A DNA stretch of 64,000 bases. Source: Arthrobacter sp. Soil764 (GTDB lineage: Bacteria > Actinomycetota > Actinomycetes > Actinomycetales > Micrococcaceae). The notes beneath the pieces were generated by a model that did no database searches, was not told the DNA's origin, and saw nothing but the letters and a program-made list of their open reading frames with translations. The DNA lies in NCBI RefSeq assembly GCF_001428075.1, contig NZ_LMSI01000019.1:124895-188894 (forward strand), given 5' to 3'. Position 1 is the stretch's first letter. Each line of letters opens with the position of its first letter. The position numbers and the translations under genes were made by a program. Positions 26,338 to 35,648 of this stretch are shown here, piece after piece.

Positions 26338-27377
26338 AGCGTCTTCTGGAGTTCCTTGATGGGCATGTTGAGGTCCACGAGCAGGTTCAGGTCTGCGGTG
26401 GCAGGGCGGCCCAGCGTGGTGAGGTAATTGCCCACGATGACGGCGTTGATTCCGCCGAGCAGGCCATCGCGGGTCCCGAGGTCACCCAAGGTGAGCTCGC
26501 GGCCGCCCGCGTACCTCAGCACGGTGCGGGGCATGGCCAGGCGGAAGGCGGCGGTGGCGCGGAGGGCATCCTTGCCGTCCATGATGCCCTGGTTTTCCAG
26601 TGGTGTTCCGGGCCGGGGATTGAGGAAGTTGAGCGGTACCTCGTGGGGCTCCAGTGCCGCGAGCTGGGCGGCGAGTTCGGCCCGCTGCTCCAGGCTTTCG
26701 CCCATGCCGATCAGGGCGCCGCAGCACAGTTCCATGCCCGCTTCCTTGACCATGGCGCAGGTCTCCAGCCGTTCCTCATAGGTGTGGGTGGTGACCACTT
26801 CCGGGAAGTAGCTGCGCGCTGTTTCCAGGTTGTGGTTGTAGCGGTGGACACCCCAGTCCTTGAGCTGGTCCACCTGGCGCTGGGTGAGCATGCCCAGCGA
26901 GCACGCGATGTTGATGTCCACCTCTGCTGTGATGCGTTCGATGGCGAACTTGATCTGGTTCATCAGCTTGATGTCGGGTCCGCGGACGGCTGCGACGATG
27001 CAGAACTCGGTGGCTCCGGTGGCAGCTGTTTCCTTGGCGGCCTTGACCAGTTCCGGGATATCCAGCCAGACACCGCGGACGGGGGAGTCGAAGAGGCCCG
27101 ACTGGCTGCAGAAGTGGCAATCCTCGGGGCAGCCACCGGTCTTGATGGAGATGATGCCTTCCACCTCCACGTCCTCGCCGCAGTGCCGGAGCCGGACCTG
27201 GTGCGCCAGTTCCAGCGCCGCGGGAAGCGCTTCGTCCGGAAGGCGGAGGACCTCTTTGAGCTGTGTCTGGCTCAGGCCGACGCCGTCCTCGAGGACCTGC
27301 ACGCGGGCGGTCTCGAGGATCTCATACCCTGTGACGGTCCCGGAGGCCGCATCGGTGGAAAAGTCTGCCTGGTTCAT
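26334..27377 (-). CDS. bioB: Biotin synthase
   Basis: Radical-SAM enzyme converting dethiobiotin to biotin. The 347-residue protein has the cluster motif [10 protein letters not shown] (three cysteines near residues 83, 87 and 90), [27 protein letters not shown] in the barrel, and NPRPGTPLE. The ATG at 27377 with AAGGA upstream is preferred over a GTG at 27395. It is followed by bsaP. No bioA, bioD or bioF is present in the window, so either the rest of the pathway lies elsewhere or the cell uses dethiobiotin from outside. Confidence 0.95.
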   Translation of the reverse strand: MNQADFSTDAASGTVTGYEILETARVQVLEDGVGLSQTQLKEVLRLPDEALPAALELAHQVRLRHCGEDVEVEGIISIKTGGCPEDCHFCSQSGLFDSPVRGVWLDIPELVKAAKETAATGATEFCIVAAVRGPDIKLMNQIKFAIERITAEVDINIACSLGMLTQRQVDQLKDWGVHRYNHNLETARSYFPEVVTTHTYEERLETCAMVKEAGMELCCGALIGMGESLEQRAELAAQLAALEPHEVPLNFLNPRPGTPLENQGIMDGKDALRATAAFRLAMPRTVLRYAGGRELTLGDLGTRDGLLGGINAVIVGNYLTTLGRPATADLNLLVDLNMPIKELQKTL

Positions 27378-27457
27378 CTTCAAGTGGTCCTTCACGTCTG
27401 CTTGGAATATCCCTCAGAGCAGACGCTAGTTCTCCTTCGGCGACCCTGTTTTGGAGG

Positions 27458-27473
27458 GGTTCAACAAAGAACC
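27458..27473. promoter_or_regulatory. Palindrome upstream of bioB, possible operator
   Basis: GGTTC-AACAAA-GAACC, a 5-base inverted repeat with a 6-base spacer, about 80 bases before the bioB start. Geometry suits a dimeric regulator such as a TetR-type biotin repressor, but the sequence does not obviously match a known box. Confidence 0.3.
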
Positions 27474-27513
27474 AAGGGATTTGCCCACCGAAGGGCTCCA
27501 CCACAGAACCGGC

Positions 27514-28131
27514 TCAGGACTGTCCTGCGTCTCCGGGAACAAGCAGCCGGACCTGGGTCCTGATGTCCTGCACGATGTCCTCGATACGGGTGGCGGGATC
27601 GGGGCTTCCCGCCATGCCGAGGAACATGATCGCCGAGACGATGTGGGCTGTGGTGGCAGCGTCAGCAGCGCTGAGCCTGCCCCTGCGTGCCAGGACGGCA
27701 GCGATGGCCTCCTCAGTTTGCGCGACGATGTGCAGGGCTTCCCGATGGCGTGGCTCCATGGAATCGCCGAAGACCATCTCCTTCAGGTAGGTGCGCCCGT
27801 TCTCCACCTGGAACCGGTTGCACTCCACGATCGGCTGCAGGATGGCCATCACGGCATCGAGTTGATCCGGAATGGTTTCAGCGGCGGCGCGGCCCCGCTC
27901 CAGCGCTTCGGCGTAGTGGGCATTCTGGACCAGCAGAAGGAGCTCGCCTTTGGACTTCGCGTAGAGGAACAGGGTGCCGGTGCCGATATCGGCCTTGTCG
28001 GCGATCTGCTGGGTTGTCACTTCCTCCACGCCATGTTCGGAGAACAGTTCACTGGCTGCGGCGGTGATGCGGTCCAGCTTCTGCTGCTTGTTCCGCTCGC
28101 GCCGCCCGGTGGACCGGGAAGCGACAGGCAT
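27514..28131 (-). CDS. TetR-family transcriptional regulator
   Basis: A 205-residue repressor. The N-terminal DNA-binding domain reads KLDRITAAASELFSEHGVEEVTTQQIADKADIGTGTLFLYAKSKGELL, the standard TetR helix-turn-helix. The ATG at 28131 has AAGGAG upstream; the frame to 28260 is longer but unsupported. A perfect inverted repeat 19 bases upstream is its likely operator. It follows the hydrolase gene in a same-strand run of an SDR, an alkene/quinone reductase and a hydrolase, and a second copy of the operator lies before the SDR gene. Confidence 0.9.
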   Translation of the reverse strand: MPVASRSTGRRERNKQQKLDRITAAASELFSEHGVEEVTTQQIADKADIGTGTLFLYAKSKGELLLLVQNAHYAEALERGRAAAETIPDQLDAVMAILQPIVECNRFQVENGRTYLKEMVFGDSMEPRHREALHIVAQTEEAIAAVLARRGRLSAADAATTAHIVSAIMFLGMAGSPDPATRIEDIVQDIRTQVRLLVPGDAGQS

Positions 28132-28149
28132 GGGGACTCCTTGGGCGAT

Positions 28150-28169
28150 TAACTGACCGGGCTCAGTTA
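28150..28169. promoter_or_regulatory. TetR operator upstream of the regulator gene
   Basis: TAACTGA-CCGGGC-TCAGTTA, perfect 7-base arms with a 6-base spacer, between the regulator start and the end of the hydrolase gene. Confidence 0.7.
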
Positions 28170-28195
28170 GGAGTATAGGGCGCGGGTGCGCTGGA

Positions 28196-29062
28196 TCAGT
28201 TGCCAAGGAATTCGACGGCGGTACGGGCGAATGCAGCATGGTGCTGGAAGATGCCGCCATGGCCGGAGTCGGGGTAGATGATCAGCTCGGATCCTTCGAT
28301 CCGGCGGTGAAGGTCATTGGAGAGGACGGATGGCACCATGCGGTCGTTGTCACCGTTGGCGATAAGGGTGGGAAGGGCAAGCGCGGACAGGTCCGACGGC
28401 GCGGAGCGGCCAAACTTTTGGATTGCCTTCAGCTGGGTCTGGAATGCGCTGGTGCTGACCGGCTTGTCACGGTCCTCGGTGCGTTCCTTCAGCCGGTTAA
28501 TGAAAGCCCTCGCGGCGGCCTTGCCGGTGGCGTTGCGGTTGAAGAACAGGAACTCCTTGGGGTCTGACCGCGTCAGGGTGGCTCGGAAGATGTCCCAGTA
28601 GGTGGTGAACACCACCTTGTCCATATCCTTGCCGCCGCGTGGGCCCGTCCCCGCCAGCACAAGCCTGCGGACCAGGTGGGGATGCTTGAGGGCCAGGTCC
28701 TGGGCGATCATGCCACCCATCGAAAACGAAAAGACGTCGATCCTGCTCAAGCGAAGCGCCGTGAGAAAGCTGTAGGCGTCGTCGGCCATTGCCTCGATGC
28801 TGTCCGGAACCCGCCCGCTCGAGGCGCCGACACCGGGTTGGTCAAAGGTGATGACGTGGCGGTACCGGGCAATGGGATCGATGATTCGTGGATCCCAGTT
28901 GTCCATCGTTGCCGCGAGGTGCACGAAGAACACGACAGGGATGCCGCCCTTTGGTCCCAACTCCCGGTAGGAGTAGGTGTTGCCGTCTGCAGTAATGGTT
29001 TTGGCAGGTGCTTTAACGTACGAGGTGACGGTTGAGTCGTGCGGGGTGCCGGTGCTGTCCAT
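28196..29062 (-). CDS. Alpha/beta hydrolase
   Basis: A 288-residue alpha/beta-fold hydrolase. The nucleophile elbow is SFSMGGM (Ser at the centre), the acid is in NGDNDRMVPS, and the His in PDSGHGGIFQ. The oxyanion region VFFVHLAATMDNWD is typical of ester or haloalkane-type hydrolases. It follows the reductase gene by 43 bases and is probably part of the TetR-regulated set. Substrate not predictable; non-haem haloperoxidase or esterase activity is possible. Confidence 0.88.
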   Translation of the reverse strand: MDSTGTPHDSTVTSYVKAPAKTITADGNTYSYRELGPKGGIPVVFFVHLAATMDNWDPRIIDPIARYRHVITFDQPGVGASSGRVPDSIEAMADDAYSFLTALRLSRIDVFSFSMGGMIAQDLALKHPHLVRRLVLAGTGPRGGKDMDKVVFTTYWDIFRATLTRSDPKEFLFFNRNATGKAAARAFINRLKERTEDRDKPVSTSAFQTQLKAIQKFGRSAPSDLSALALPTLIANGDNDRMVPSVLSNDLHRRIEGSELIIYPDSGHGGIFQHHAAFARTAVEFLGN

Positions 29063-29105
29063 GGCGGTTTTCTCCTGATGTGTCTGGGTGAATGGTCGAC
29101 GGCGG

Positions 29106-30104
29106 TCAGCCGGCGATGGTGATCACGGCTTTGCCGCGGATTCCGCCCTTGCCGAGGGATTCGAGTGCCTGGGGCGTGTGGTTGAAATCGAAGACTTCGC
29201 CAACCACGGGGCGCAGTACGCCGGCATCAACCAGGGCGCTGATCCTGCGCAGCTGGTCGCCGCTGGCCCGCATGAAAAGGAACTCATAGCTGACGCCGAG
29301 CTTCCTGACCTGCCGCCGAACCTTGCCGCTGAGCACGGCGACCGCCAGCCGCAGCACGGGGTTCAGGCCGGCTTTGCGGGCAAACGCGGGGTCCGGTGGT
29401 CCGGAGATCCCGATGGCCTTGCCTCCGGGCTTGAGGATGCGGAGTGACTTCTCGAGGTTCTCCCCGCCGATGCTGTCCAGCGCGAGGTCGTAGCCGGTCA
29501 GGAGCTGTTCGAAGTCTTGGTTGCGGTAGTCGATCACGATGTCCGCTCCGAGACCGCGGACGAAGTCGGCGTTGGAGCCGCTGGCGGTGGTTGCGACGGT
29601 TGCGCCAAGGTACTTTGCGAGTTGGATGGCGATCGACCCCACTCCGCCGGCTCCGGCATGAATGAGCACTTTCTGCCCGGGCTGCACGTTGCCCTGCTCG
29701 ACCAGGGCCTGCCAGGCCGTGAGCGCAACGAGCGGCAGTGAGCCGGCCTCCTCCATGCTGGCGGTGGCGGGTTTCAGCGCCAGGTCATCCTCAGCGACGG
29801 CGATGCGCTGGGCGAAAGTGCCGATCCGGTCCGTGGAGGGGCGGGCATAGACCTCATCGCCAGGCTTGAAATCCCGCACCTTGGATCCGGTGCGGATGAC
29901 GGTACCGGCGAGATCGTGGCCGAGGACCAGCGGGAGCTTATAAGGGAGGACCTGCTTGAACTCGCCTGCCCGGATCTTGTCGTCCAACTGGTTTAAGCCC
30001 GCCGCCTCCACACGGACCAGGACATCCCGGTCTCCGACGATCGGCTCAGCGATGTCCGCTTCGCGCAGCGGCTCCCTGTACTTGTTGATGATGAATGCGC
30101 GCAT
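29106..30104 (-). CDS. Zinc-independent MDR oxidoreductase (quinone reductase-like)
   Basis: NADPH-dependent medium-chain dehydrogenase of 332 residues. N-terminal GroES-like domain (MRAFIINKYREPLREADIAEP...VLGHDLAGTVIRTG), then the nucleotide-binding motif AGAGGVGSIAIQLAKYLGATV. The structural-zinc cysteines are absent, which fits the quinone oxidoreductase/enoyl reductase branch. It lies 69 bases after the SDR gene and belongs to the TetR-controlled run. Confidence 0.9.
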   Translation of the reverse strand: MRAFIINKYREPLREADIAEPIVGDRDVLVRVEAAGLNQLDDKIRAGEFKQVLPYKLPLVLGHDLAGTVIRTGSKVRDFKPGDEVYARPSTDRIGTFAQRIAVAEDDLALKPATASMEEAGSLPLVALTAWQALVEQGNVQPGQKVLIHAGAGGVGSIAIQLAKYLGATVATTASGSNADFVRGLGADIVIDYRNQDFEQLLTGYDLALDSIGGENLEKSLRILKPGGKAIGISGPPDPAFARKAGLNPVLRLAVAVLSGKVRRQVRKLGVSYEFLFMRASGDQLRRISALVDAGVLRPVVGEVFDFNHTPQALESLGKGGIRGKAVITIAG

Positions 30105-30173
30105 GCCTTACCGCTCCTTTTGGGTCAAGCTGTTGATTAGTTGCTGGCGTTGGTGCAGCGATATCCGGAAGTC

Positions 30174-30887
30174 TTAGGCCCTGTGGTTCGCCAGCTGTGG
30201 GTACATTGCCTCGATGGGGGCGCTAAGTCCCGCCTTGAGCTGCACGGAGGTTTCGTCGGCAAGAACCTCGTACTCGCCGGCTTCAACCGCATCCATGACG
30301 GTCCGTACCAAGTCGGCCGGATCCATTTTGGGATCAGTGGCGTGAGCGGCCATGGCCGTATCGACGTATCCAACATGGACGCCCACCACATGGACCCCCT
30401 TGGGTGCGAGTTCCAGGCGCAGCGAGTTGGTTGCGGACCAGAGCGCGGCCTTGGTTGCGCTGTAAATGCCGCCCACCGCGTACCAGCTCATTGCCGAGTG
30501 GATGTCGATGATCACGGCGTTGGCCTTTGCGGAAAGGATCGGCGCGAATGCTCGGGCGAGGAACAGCGGTCCGAGGAAGTTTGTCTCGACGTTGTTCCGG
30601 ATTTCCGCGTCGGTGTGGCTAAGGATGCCCGGAGTTACCACGCCGGCTCCGGCATTGTTGATCAACACCGTCACATCGCCGGCTGCCTGGACGGCGGCCT
30701 GGATGGAAGAGGGGTCGGTGACGTCCAGTGCAAGCGGGACGATGCGGTCGTCCTCCCAGTCGCGGGGGTTACGGGCGGTGGCGTAGACCTTGCTCGCGCC
30801 CCTCTCGAGGGCGTCGCGGACGAAGCGGGTTCCGATGCCGCCGTTTGCACCGGTGACCAGAACAACTGCTCGGATGAATGAGGACAT
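30174..30887 (-). CDS. Short-chain dehydrogenase/reductase
   Basis: A 237-residue SDR with cofactor motif TGANGGIG, the NNAG motif (INNAGAG), and catalytic YSATK. Predicted to oxidise or reduce a hydroxyl/keto group using NAD(P)H. It is the first gene of the same-strand run ending with the TetR gene, and a second TetR-like operator lies 72 bases upstream of its start, so it is probably induced together with that run. Confidence 0.9.
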   Translation of the reverse strand: MSSFIRAVVLVTGANGGIGTRFVRDALERGASKVYATARNPRDWEDDRIVPLALDVTDPSSIQAAVQAAGDVTVLINNAGAGVVTPGILSHTDAEIRNNVETNFLGPLFLARAFAPILSAKANAVIIDIHSAMSWYAVGGIYSATKAALWSATNSLRLELAPKGVHVVGVHVGYVDTAMAAHATDPKMDPADLVRTVMDAVEAGEYEVLADETSVQLKAGLSAPIEAMYPQLANHRA

Positions 30888-30958
30888 TGCGTAAACCTTC
30901 TTCTGATGGGGCTCCGGTTACGCCGGATGGTGCCGATGCAAGAGACTGACACTGATCA

Positions 30959-30978
30959 TAACTGAGCATAGTCAGATT
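30959..30978. promoter_or_regulatory. TetR-like operator upstream of the SDR gene
   Basis: TAACTGA-GCATAG-TCAGATT matches the operator at 28150-28169 in one complete arm, in spacer length, and in five of seven bases of the other arm. Confidence 0.6.
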
Positions 30979-31032
30979 CTATTCCGGGCCGAAGAGTCCA
31001 GAAGTTGACCGGCTCTGCGGCCGAGTTAGGCC

Positions 31033-31380
31033 TCAACCGGTTACGAGTACTCCGCCCACTGCGCCTGTCCATGACGTGTCGCCCGGAACCGGCATCGCCC
31101 CAAAGCCCCTCGCTGGGCCGTCCAGGGGTCCTTCCTCAAGAAGGACCACGGGCCCCGGGGCCGCCCCAAGGAGCCCATCCAGCTCGGCGTAGTTCCTAAC
31201 CTCGCGCTCCAGGATCAGCGGGTCAATGTAAGGAACAGGCGACACCGCCGACGGCGCCGGGCCGGTTGTGGGACTGTCAACGGGCTCCTTGTATTCCTAA
31301 GAGCACCCCGCGGCTCCGCCAAGGGCAACCAGCATGCACAAGGCGAAGGCAAGTTCAGGTGGCCTGTCTTTCCATCCCAC
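31033..31380 (-). pseudogene. Small lipoprotein gene broken by an in-frame TAG
   Basis: From a GTG at 31380 the frame reads a signal with hydrophobic core LAFALCMLVALGGAAGC, a lipobox ending in cysteine, then Ser and TAG (31297-31299). The same frame continues without a further stop for 87 more codons (EYKEPVDSPTTGPAPS..., PVPYIDPLILEREVRNYAELDGLLG) with GC-rich third positions, ending at 31033. A functional version would be a 115-residue lipoprotein. Either the gene is dead or the downstream part starts anew at a GTG near 31245 without export. Family not recognised. Confidence 0.6.
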
Positions 31381-31583
31381 ATTTCCATCTGAACACGCCC
31401 CGGGGGCTAAGGCAACGGTCCGCCATTGACAGCACCCCCGGACCGGAGTAACACGGCCAATGGTGGGACCAATCCCGGGCCGCCGCAGAAAAATGTGCAT
31501 GCACCGTCAGGGCAGAGGTGCCGTCCGCCAGGGGAGCACCGGGCCCAGGCCAACGGTGCGGCACGCTTCAAAGGAGAAGCGCC

Positions 31584-31847
31584 ATGACCGTTGCCCACAT
31601 CCTTCACCGTGTTGCCGACTACGACGCGTGGCGCAAAGTCTACGACTCGGTCGGCGACATGCAGAAAGACGGCGGGGTTACCCAGGAATCGGTCCACCGC
31701 GTGGTCGATGATCCGAACAACGTCCTCGTCATTCATCATTTCGACACCGTGGAAACCGCAAGGGCGTTCCTCGGTAGAAGCGATCTGCGTGACGCCATGC
31801 ACCGCAGCGGCGTCCAGGGCGAACCACGCATCGAGCTCTTCGAATAA
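31584..31847 (+). CDS. Small ABM/dimeric alpha-beta barrel-like protein
   Basis: An 87-residue protein starting MTVAHILHRVADYDAWRKVYDSV after a strong AAGGAG. Alternating strands and helices with a conserved HHFDTVETARAFLGRSDLRDAM segment resemble antibiotic-biosynthesis-monooxygenase or cyclase-like proteins, a fold used by small oxygenases and stress proteins. It stands alone, about 200 bases from any other plus-strand gene. Function not assigned. Confidence 0.72.
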   Translation: MTVAHILHRVADYDAWRKVYDSVGDMQKDGGVTQESVHRVVDDPNNVLVIHHFDTVETARAFLGRSDLRDAMHRSGVQGEPRIELFE

Positions 31848-32060
31848 CGTCATTCCTCAGGTTCCCGCCGTGCGGGCTCTGCCCGCCGGAAGGCCCTGCC
31901 GAGCGCTGGTCGACGGTCGACAATAAGCCCAACCTCAAGATTGAAGCAATAAGTCCCGATGCTGGACGAAATACCTTCCGTCTGCCCGTAGTGCTTTTTA
32001 GAGTGTCCGTACACGCATTACGTCGGGGATGTTCCCCGAAAAAGCAGGTCAAGGGGGGCC

Positions 32061-32273
32061 ATGAGCACAAGCAAGCCGCTGACACCCAAGGAAGCCCGTG
32101 CTGCGGCGCCGGGAAAGGGAGTATCTCCTGTACCCGCACCGCCCCAACAGAATTTGGTAACAACCACTGTCGGTTATCAAACTTCGCCGTCCCGGGGGCG
32201 CGAGCATGAGGTGCAGCGCCTGATCCGTGACCTCGCCGTCCTTGCCGCCCGGGATCGCCCGCAGGCTTCGTGA
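32061..32273 (+). CDS. Small hypothetical protein
   Basis: A 70-residue frame with AAGGGGGG directly upstream of its ATG and codon use like its neighbours in the second half. The N-terminal half is proline- and alanine-rich and probably disordered; the end (EVQRLIRDLAVLAARDRPQAS) is helical and charged. A short hairpin (TCGGGGA/TCCCCGA, 32023-32039) lies before it. It precedes the formate dehydrogenase genes by 87 bases, but no functional link is visible. Confidence 0.45.
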   Translation: MSTSKPLTPKEARAAAPGKGVSPVPAPPQQNLVTTTVGYQTSPSRGREHEVQRLIRDLAVLAARDRPQAS

Positions 32274-32360
32274 GGGCGTTGCAACTGGACGGCGAAGCGG
32301 GGGAAGACGCGCCCTGCTTTGTTCTGTCGCTGCCGCTGTCCTTTGGGTTATGCTCCTGAA

Positions 32361-35300
32361 ATGGCACCGCGAAGTTTTCTTCAATGGCCGGTCGTCCGTC
32401 AACTGACCACGGGCGACCTACTGGGGCGTGGTCCATCTGTCACCTCGCCCCGAACGCAGGCAATAGCTCCACGGACGGCCACCGCAGACCGCGTTGTGCA
32501 AAGCGTCTGCCCGTATTGTGCCGTCGGCTGCGGGCAGCGGGTTTACGTCAAGGACGAAAAAGTCATCCAGATCGAGGGAGATCCGGATTCACCCATCTCA
32601 CGCGGTCGCCTGTGCCCCAAGGGCTCTGCCAGCGAGCAGTTGGTCAATTCGCCGGGCCGGCAAACAAAGGTGCTTTACCGCGCACCGCGCTCCACTGAGT
32701 GGGAACGTCTGGACCTGGCGACGGCAGTTGAGATGGTGGCGGACCGCTTCATCGAAACCCGCCGCAGGACGTGGCAGCAGGAAGACGACCAAGGGAGGCT
32801 TCTGCGCCGCACCATGGGCATAGCCTCGCTGGGCGGGGCCACCCTGGACAACGAAGAAAACTACCTGATCAAGAAACTCTTCACAGCTGCAGGGGCGGTG
32901 CAGACCGAGAACCAGGCCCGCATATGACACTCCGCCACGGTTCCCAGTTTGGGAGCCTCGTTTGGACGCGGTGGTGCAACGCAATCACTGCAGGACATGG
33001 CTAACGCTGACTGCATCATCATTCAGGGTTCCAACATGGCCGAGTGCCACCCGGTGGGGTACCAGTGGGTGGCGGAAGCGAAGGCCCGTGGCGCGAAGGT
33101 TATCCACATCGATCCGCGGTTCACGCGCACGTCGGCGGTTTCGGATAAGCACATTCCCATCCGTGCAGGCTCTGATGTTGTGCTCCTGGGCGCCCTGATT
33201 AACTACGTCATTACCAACGACCTCTGGTTCAAGGAGTACGTCGGCGCGTACACCAACGCAGCCACCCTGGTTCACGACGACTACCGCGATGCCGAGGACC
33301 TGGGCGGCCTCTTCTCCGGCTTCGATCCGGAGAAGAGGGCGTACGACACGTCGTCCTGGTCTTACGCGGAAGCAGAGGACGGCACGATTGATGATCCCGG
33401 GCCCGGCTCGGAACACGGCGAGGATGCCACGGCCCGTGCTGCCGGCCACGCCTACGGCAGCGGCGGCCCGCCCTTGGAGCATGCCGAAGTACAGCGTGAC
33501 GATTCGCTGCAGGACCCCCGGACGGTTTTCCAGATCGTAAAGCGGCACTACGCCCGCTACACGGCGGAGATGGTCAGGGACATGTGCGGTATCGACGTCG
33601 CTGACTTCGAGTACCTGGCCCGTGCCATTACTGAAAACTCGGGACGCGACCGGACTACCTGTTTCGCCTACGCTGTCGGATGGACCCAGCACTCCCTGGG
33701 TGCCCAGTTCATCCGGGCTGCAGCCATCCTGCAGCTTCTGCTGGGAAATATGGGACGCCCCGGCGGCGGAATCATGGCCCTGCGGGGCCACGCGAGTATC
33801 CAGGGCTCCACCGACATCCCCACTCTGTTCAACCTGCTGCCCGGATACCTTCCGATGCCCAGTGCCGGCCGCCATGACAGCCTTGGCGAATACCTGGAAG
33901 CTGTGGGGTCGAAACAACAAAAGGGCTACTGGGCTGATGCCGACGCCTACACCATCAGCCTGCTCAAGGCCTGGTGGGGCGACGCCGCCAACGAGGACAA
34001 CGATTGGGCCTACGACTACCTGCCCAGGCTCACCGGTGCCCACGGTACCTACGAGACGGTCATGGGCATGCTCGAGGACGAGGTGGAGGGCTACTTCCTG
34101 CTCGGACAGAACCCTGCTGTGGGCTCTGCCCATGGCCGCATGCAACGGCTGGGCATGTCGCATTTGAAGTGGCTCGTGGTGCGGGACCTGAATCTCATCG
34201 AGTCGGCAACCTGGTGGAAGGACGGTCCGGAAATCGAATCCGGCGAGCTGCGCACAGAGGACATCGAGACTGAGGTGTTCTTCCTTCCGGCAGCAACGCA
34301 TGTGGAGAAAGCGGGCTCGTTCACGCAAACCCAGCGGCTGCTGCAGTGGCGGCACCAGGCGGTGGCACCGCCGGGGGAGTGCCAAAGCGAACTGCAGTTC
34401 TTCTTCGAGCTGGGCCAACGGATCCGTGAGAAGCTGGCCGATTCACAGGACGAGCGCGACCGTCCGCTGCTGGACCTGACGTGGGACTATCCCGTGGACG
34501 AGCACGGGGATCCGGATGCCGAGGCGGTGCTTGCCGAAATCAACGGCCGTCACCTGGCGGGCCCGGACGCCGGAGAACCGCTCTCCGCATACACCGAACT
34601 CCGCGCTGACGGTTCCACGTCGGCCGGCTGCTGGATCTACACCGGGGTCTACGCCGACGGCTTTAACCACGCCGCAAACCGCAAGCCGGGCCAGGAACAG
34701 GGGCCGGCGGCGTCGGAATGGGGCTGGGCTTGGCCGGCCAACCGCAGGATCCTCTACAACCGGGCGTCGGCCGACCCCGCAGGTAAACCCTGGAGCGAGC
34801 GGAAGAAGTACATCTGGTGGGACCAGGAGCAGGGTAAATGGATCGGGGACGACGTGCCCGACTTCCCGCTGGACCGGGCACCAGGCAGCCACCCGGACCC
34901 CTCCGTTGGTGGTGCAGCCGCACTCAGCGGTGATGATCCCTTCATCATGCAGGCTGACGGCAAGGGCTGGCTGTTCGCGCCGAAGGGACTCATGGACGGG
35001 CCCCTGCCCACCCACTACGAGGCTCAGGAATCGCCAGTGGCCAACGCGCTGTACCCGCAACAGCAGAGTCCGGCGCGGCTGGTGTTCCCACGCGCGGATA
35101 ACCTCAGTGCGCCGAGTGCCGGAACCCCTGGCGCGGATGTGTACCCGTACGTCTTCACCACCTACCGCCTCACCGAGCACCATACAGCGGGCGGGATGAG
35201 CCGCTGGCTGCCGTATCTGTCGGAGCTGCAACCCGAAATGTTCTGCGAGGTCTCGCCCGAACTGGCCGCTGAGCGCGGACTTGAGCCCTACGGGTGGGCC

Positions 35301-35648
35301 ACCATCATTTCGCCCCGCTCCGCCATCGAGGCGAAGGTGCTTGTAACCGACCGGATGAGGCCCCTGGCCGTCGGCGGGCACACCGTGCACCAGATCGGGC
35401 TGCCCTACCACTGGGGTGTCGGCAGCAATGCCGTGGTCAGTGGCGATGCGGCCAACGATTTGCTGGGTGTGACTCTGGACCCAAACGTCCAGATCCAGGA
35501 ATCCAAGGTGGCCTCCTGCGACATCCGGCCGGGCCGCCGGCCCCGGGGCGAGCAACTGCTTGCCTTGGTTGCCGAGTACCAGGCGCGCGCCGGACTGACC
35601 ACCGAGACCGGTAACCGCGCCGTCACCGATCCGACGATGGAGGACTAG
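32361..35648 (+). CDS. fdhA: Formate dehydrogenase large subunit, selenoprotein (UGA read as Sec)
   Basis: Molybdopterin enzyme oxidising formate to CO2, about 1095 residues. Cysteines for a [4Fe-4S] cluster lie at about residues 50, 53, 57 and 85 (CPYCAVGC...LCPKG). An in-frame TGA at 32925-32927 is codon 189, in the context NQARI-U-HSATVPSLGASFGRGGAT, which aligns with the selenocysteine site of FdnG-type enzymes. The frame is unbroken on both sides and a hairpin follows the TGA, so I read it as selenocysteine, not as two genes. Start at 32361; an in-frame codon at 32319 lacks support. No twin-arginine signal is visible, unlike E. coli FdnG, suggesting a cytoplasm-facing enzyme. Followed by its FeS and membrane subunits and, within 10 kb, by selDCAB. 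Confidence 0.93.
32925..32957 (+). promoter_or_regulatory. UGA selenocysteine codon with bacterial SECIS-like hairpin
   Basis: After TGA at 32925-32927, 11 bases separate it from the stem GGTTCCCA (32939-32946), loop GTT, and TGGGAGCC (32950-32957), one G-T pair in eight. Position immediately 3' of the codon and within the reading frame is what bacterial SelB requires. Confidence 0.75.

Noticed and set aside
26028..27563. A 511-codon plus-strand open frame opposite bioB
   Set aside because: Antisense shadow of bioB and bsaP, whose motifs are unmistakable.
32319..32927. A separate 202-codon gene ending at TGA 32925-32927, followed by an independent gene at 32949
   Set aside because: The frame is continuous through the TGA and the residues around it match the selenocysteine site; a frameshift or true stop would not preserve this.
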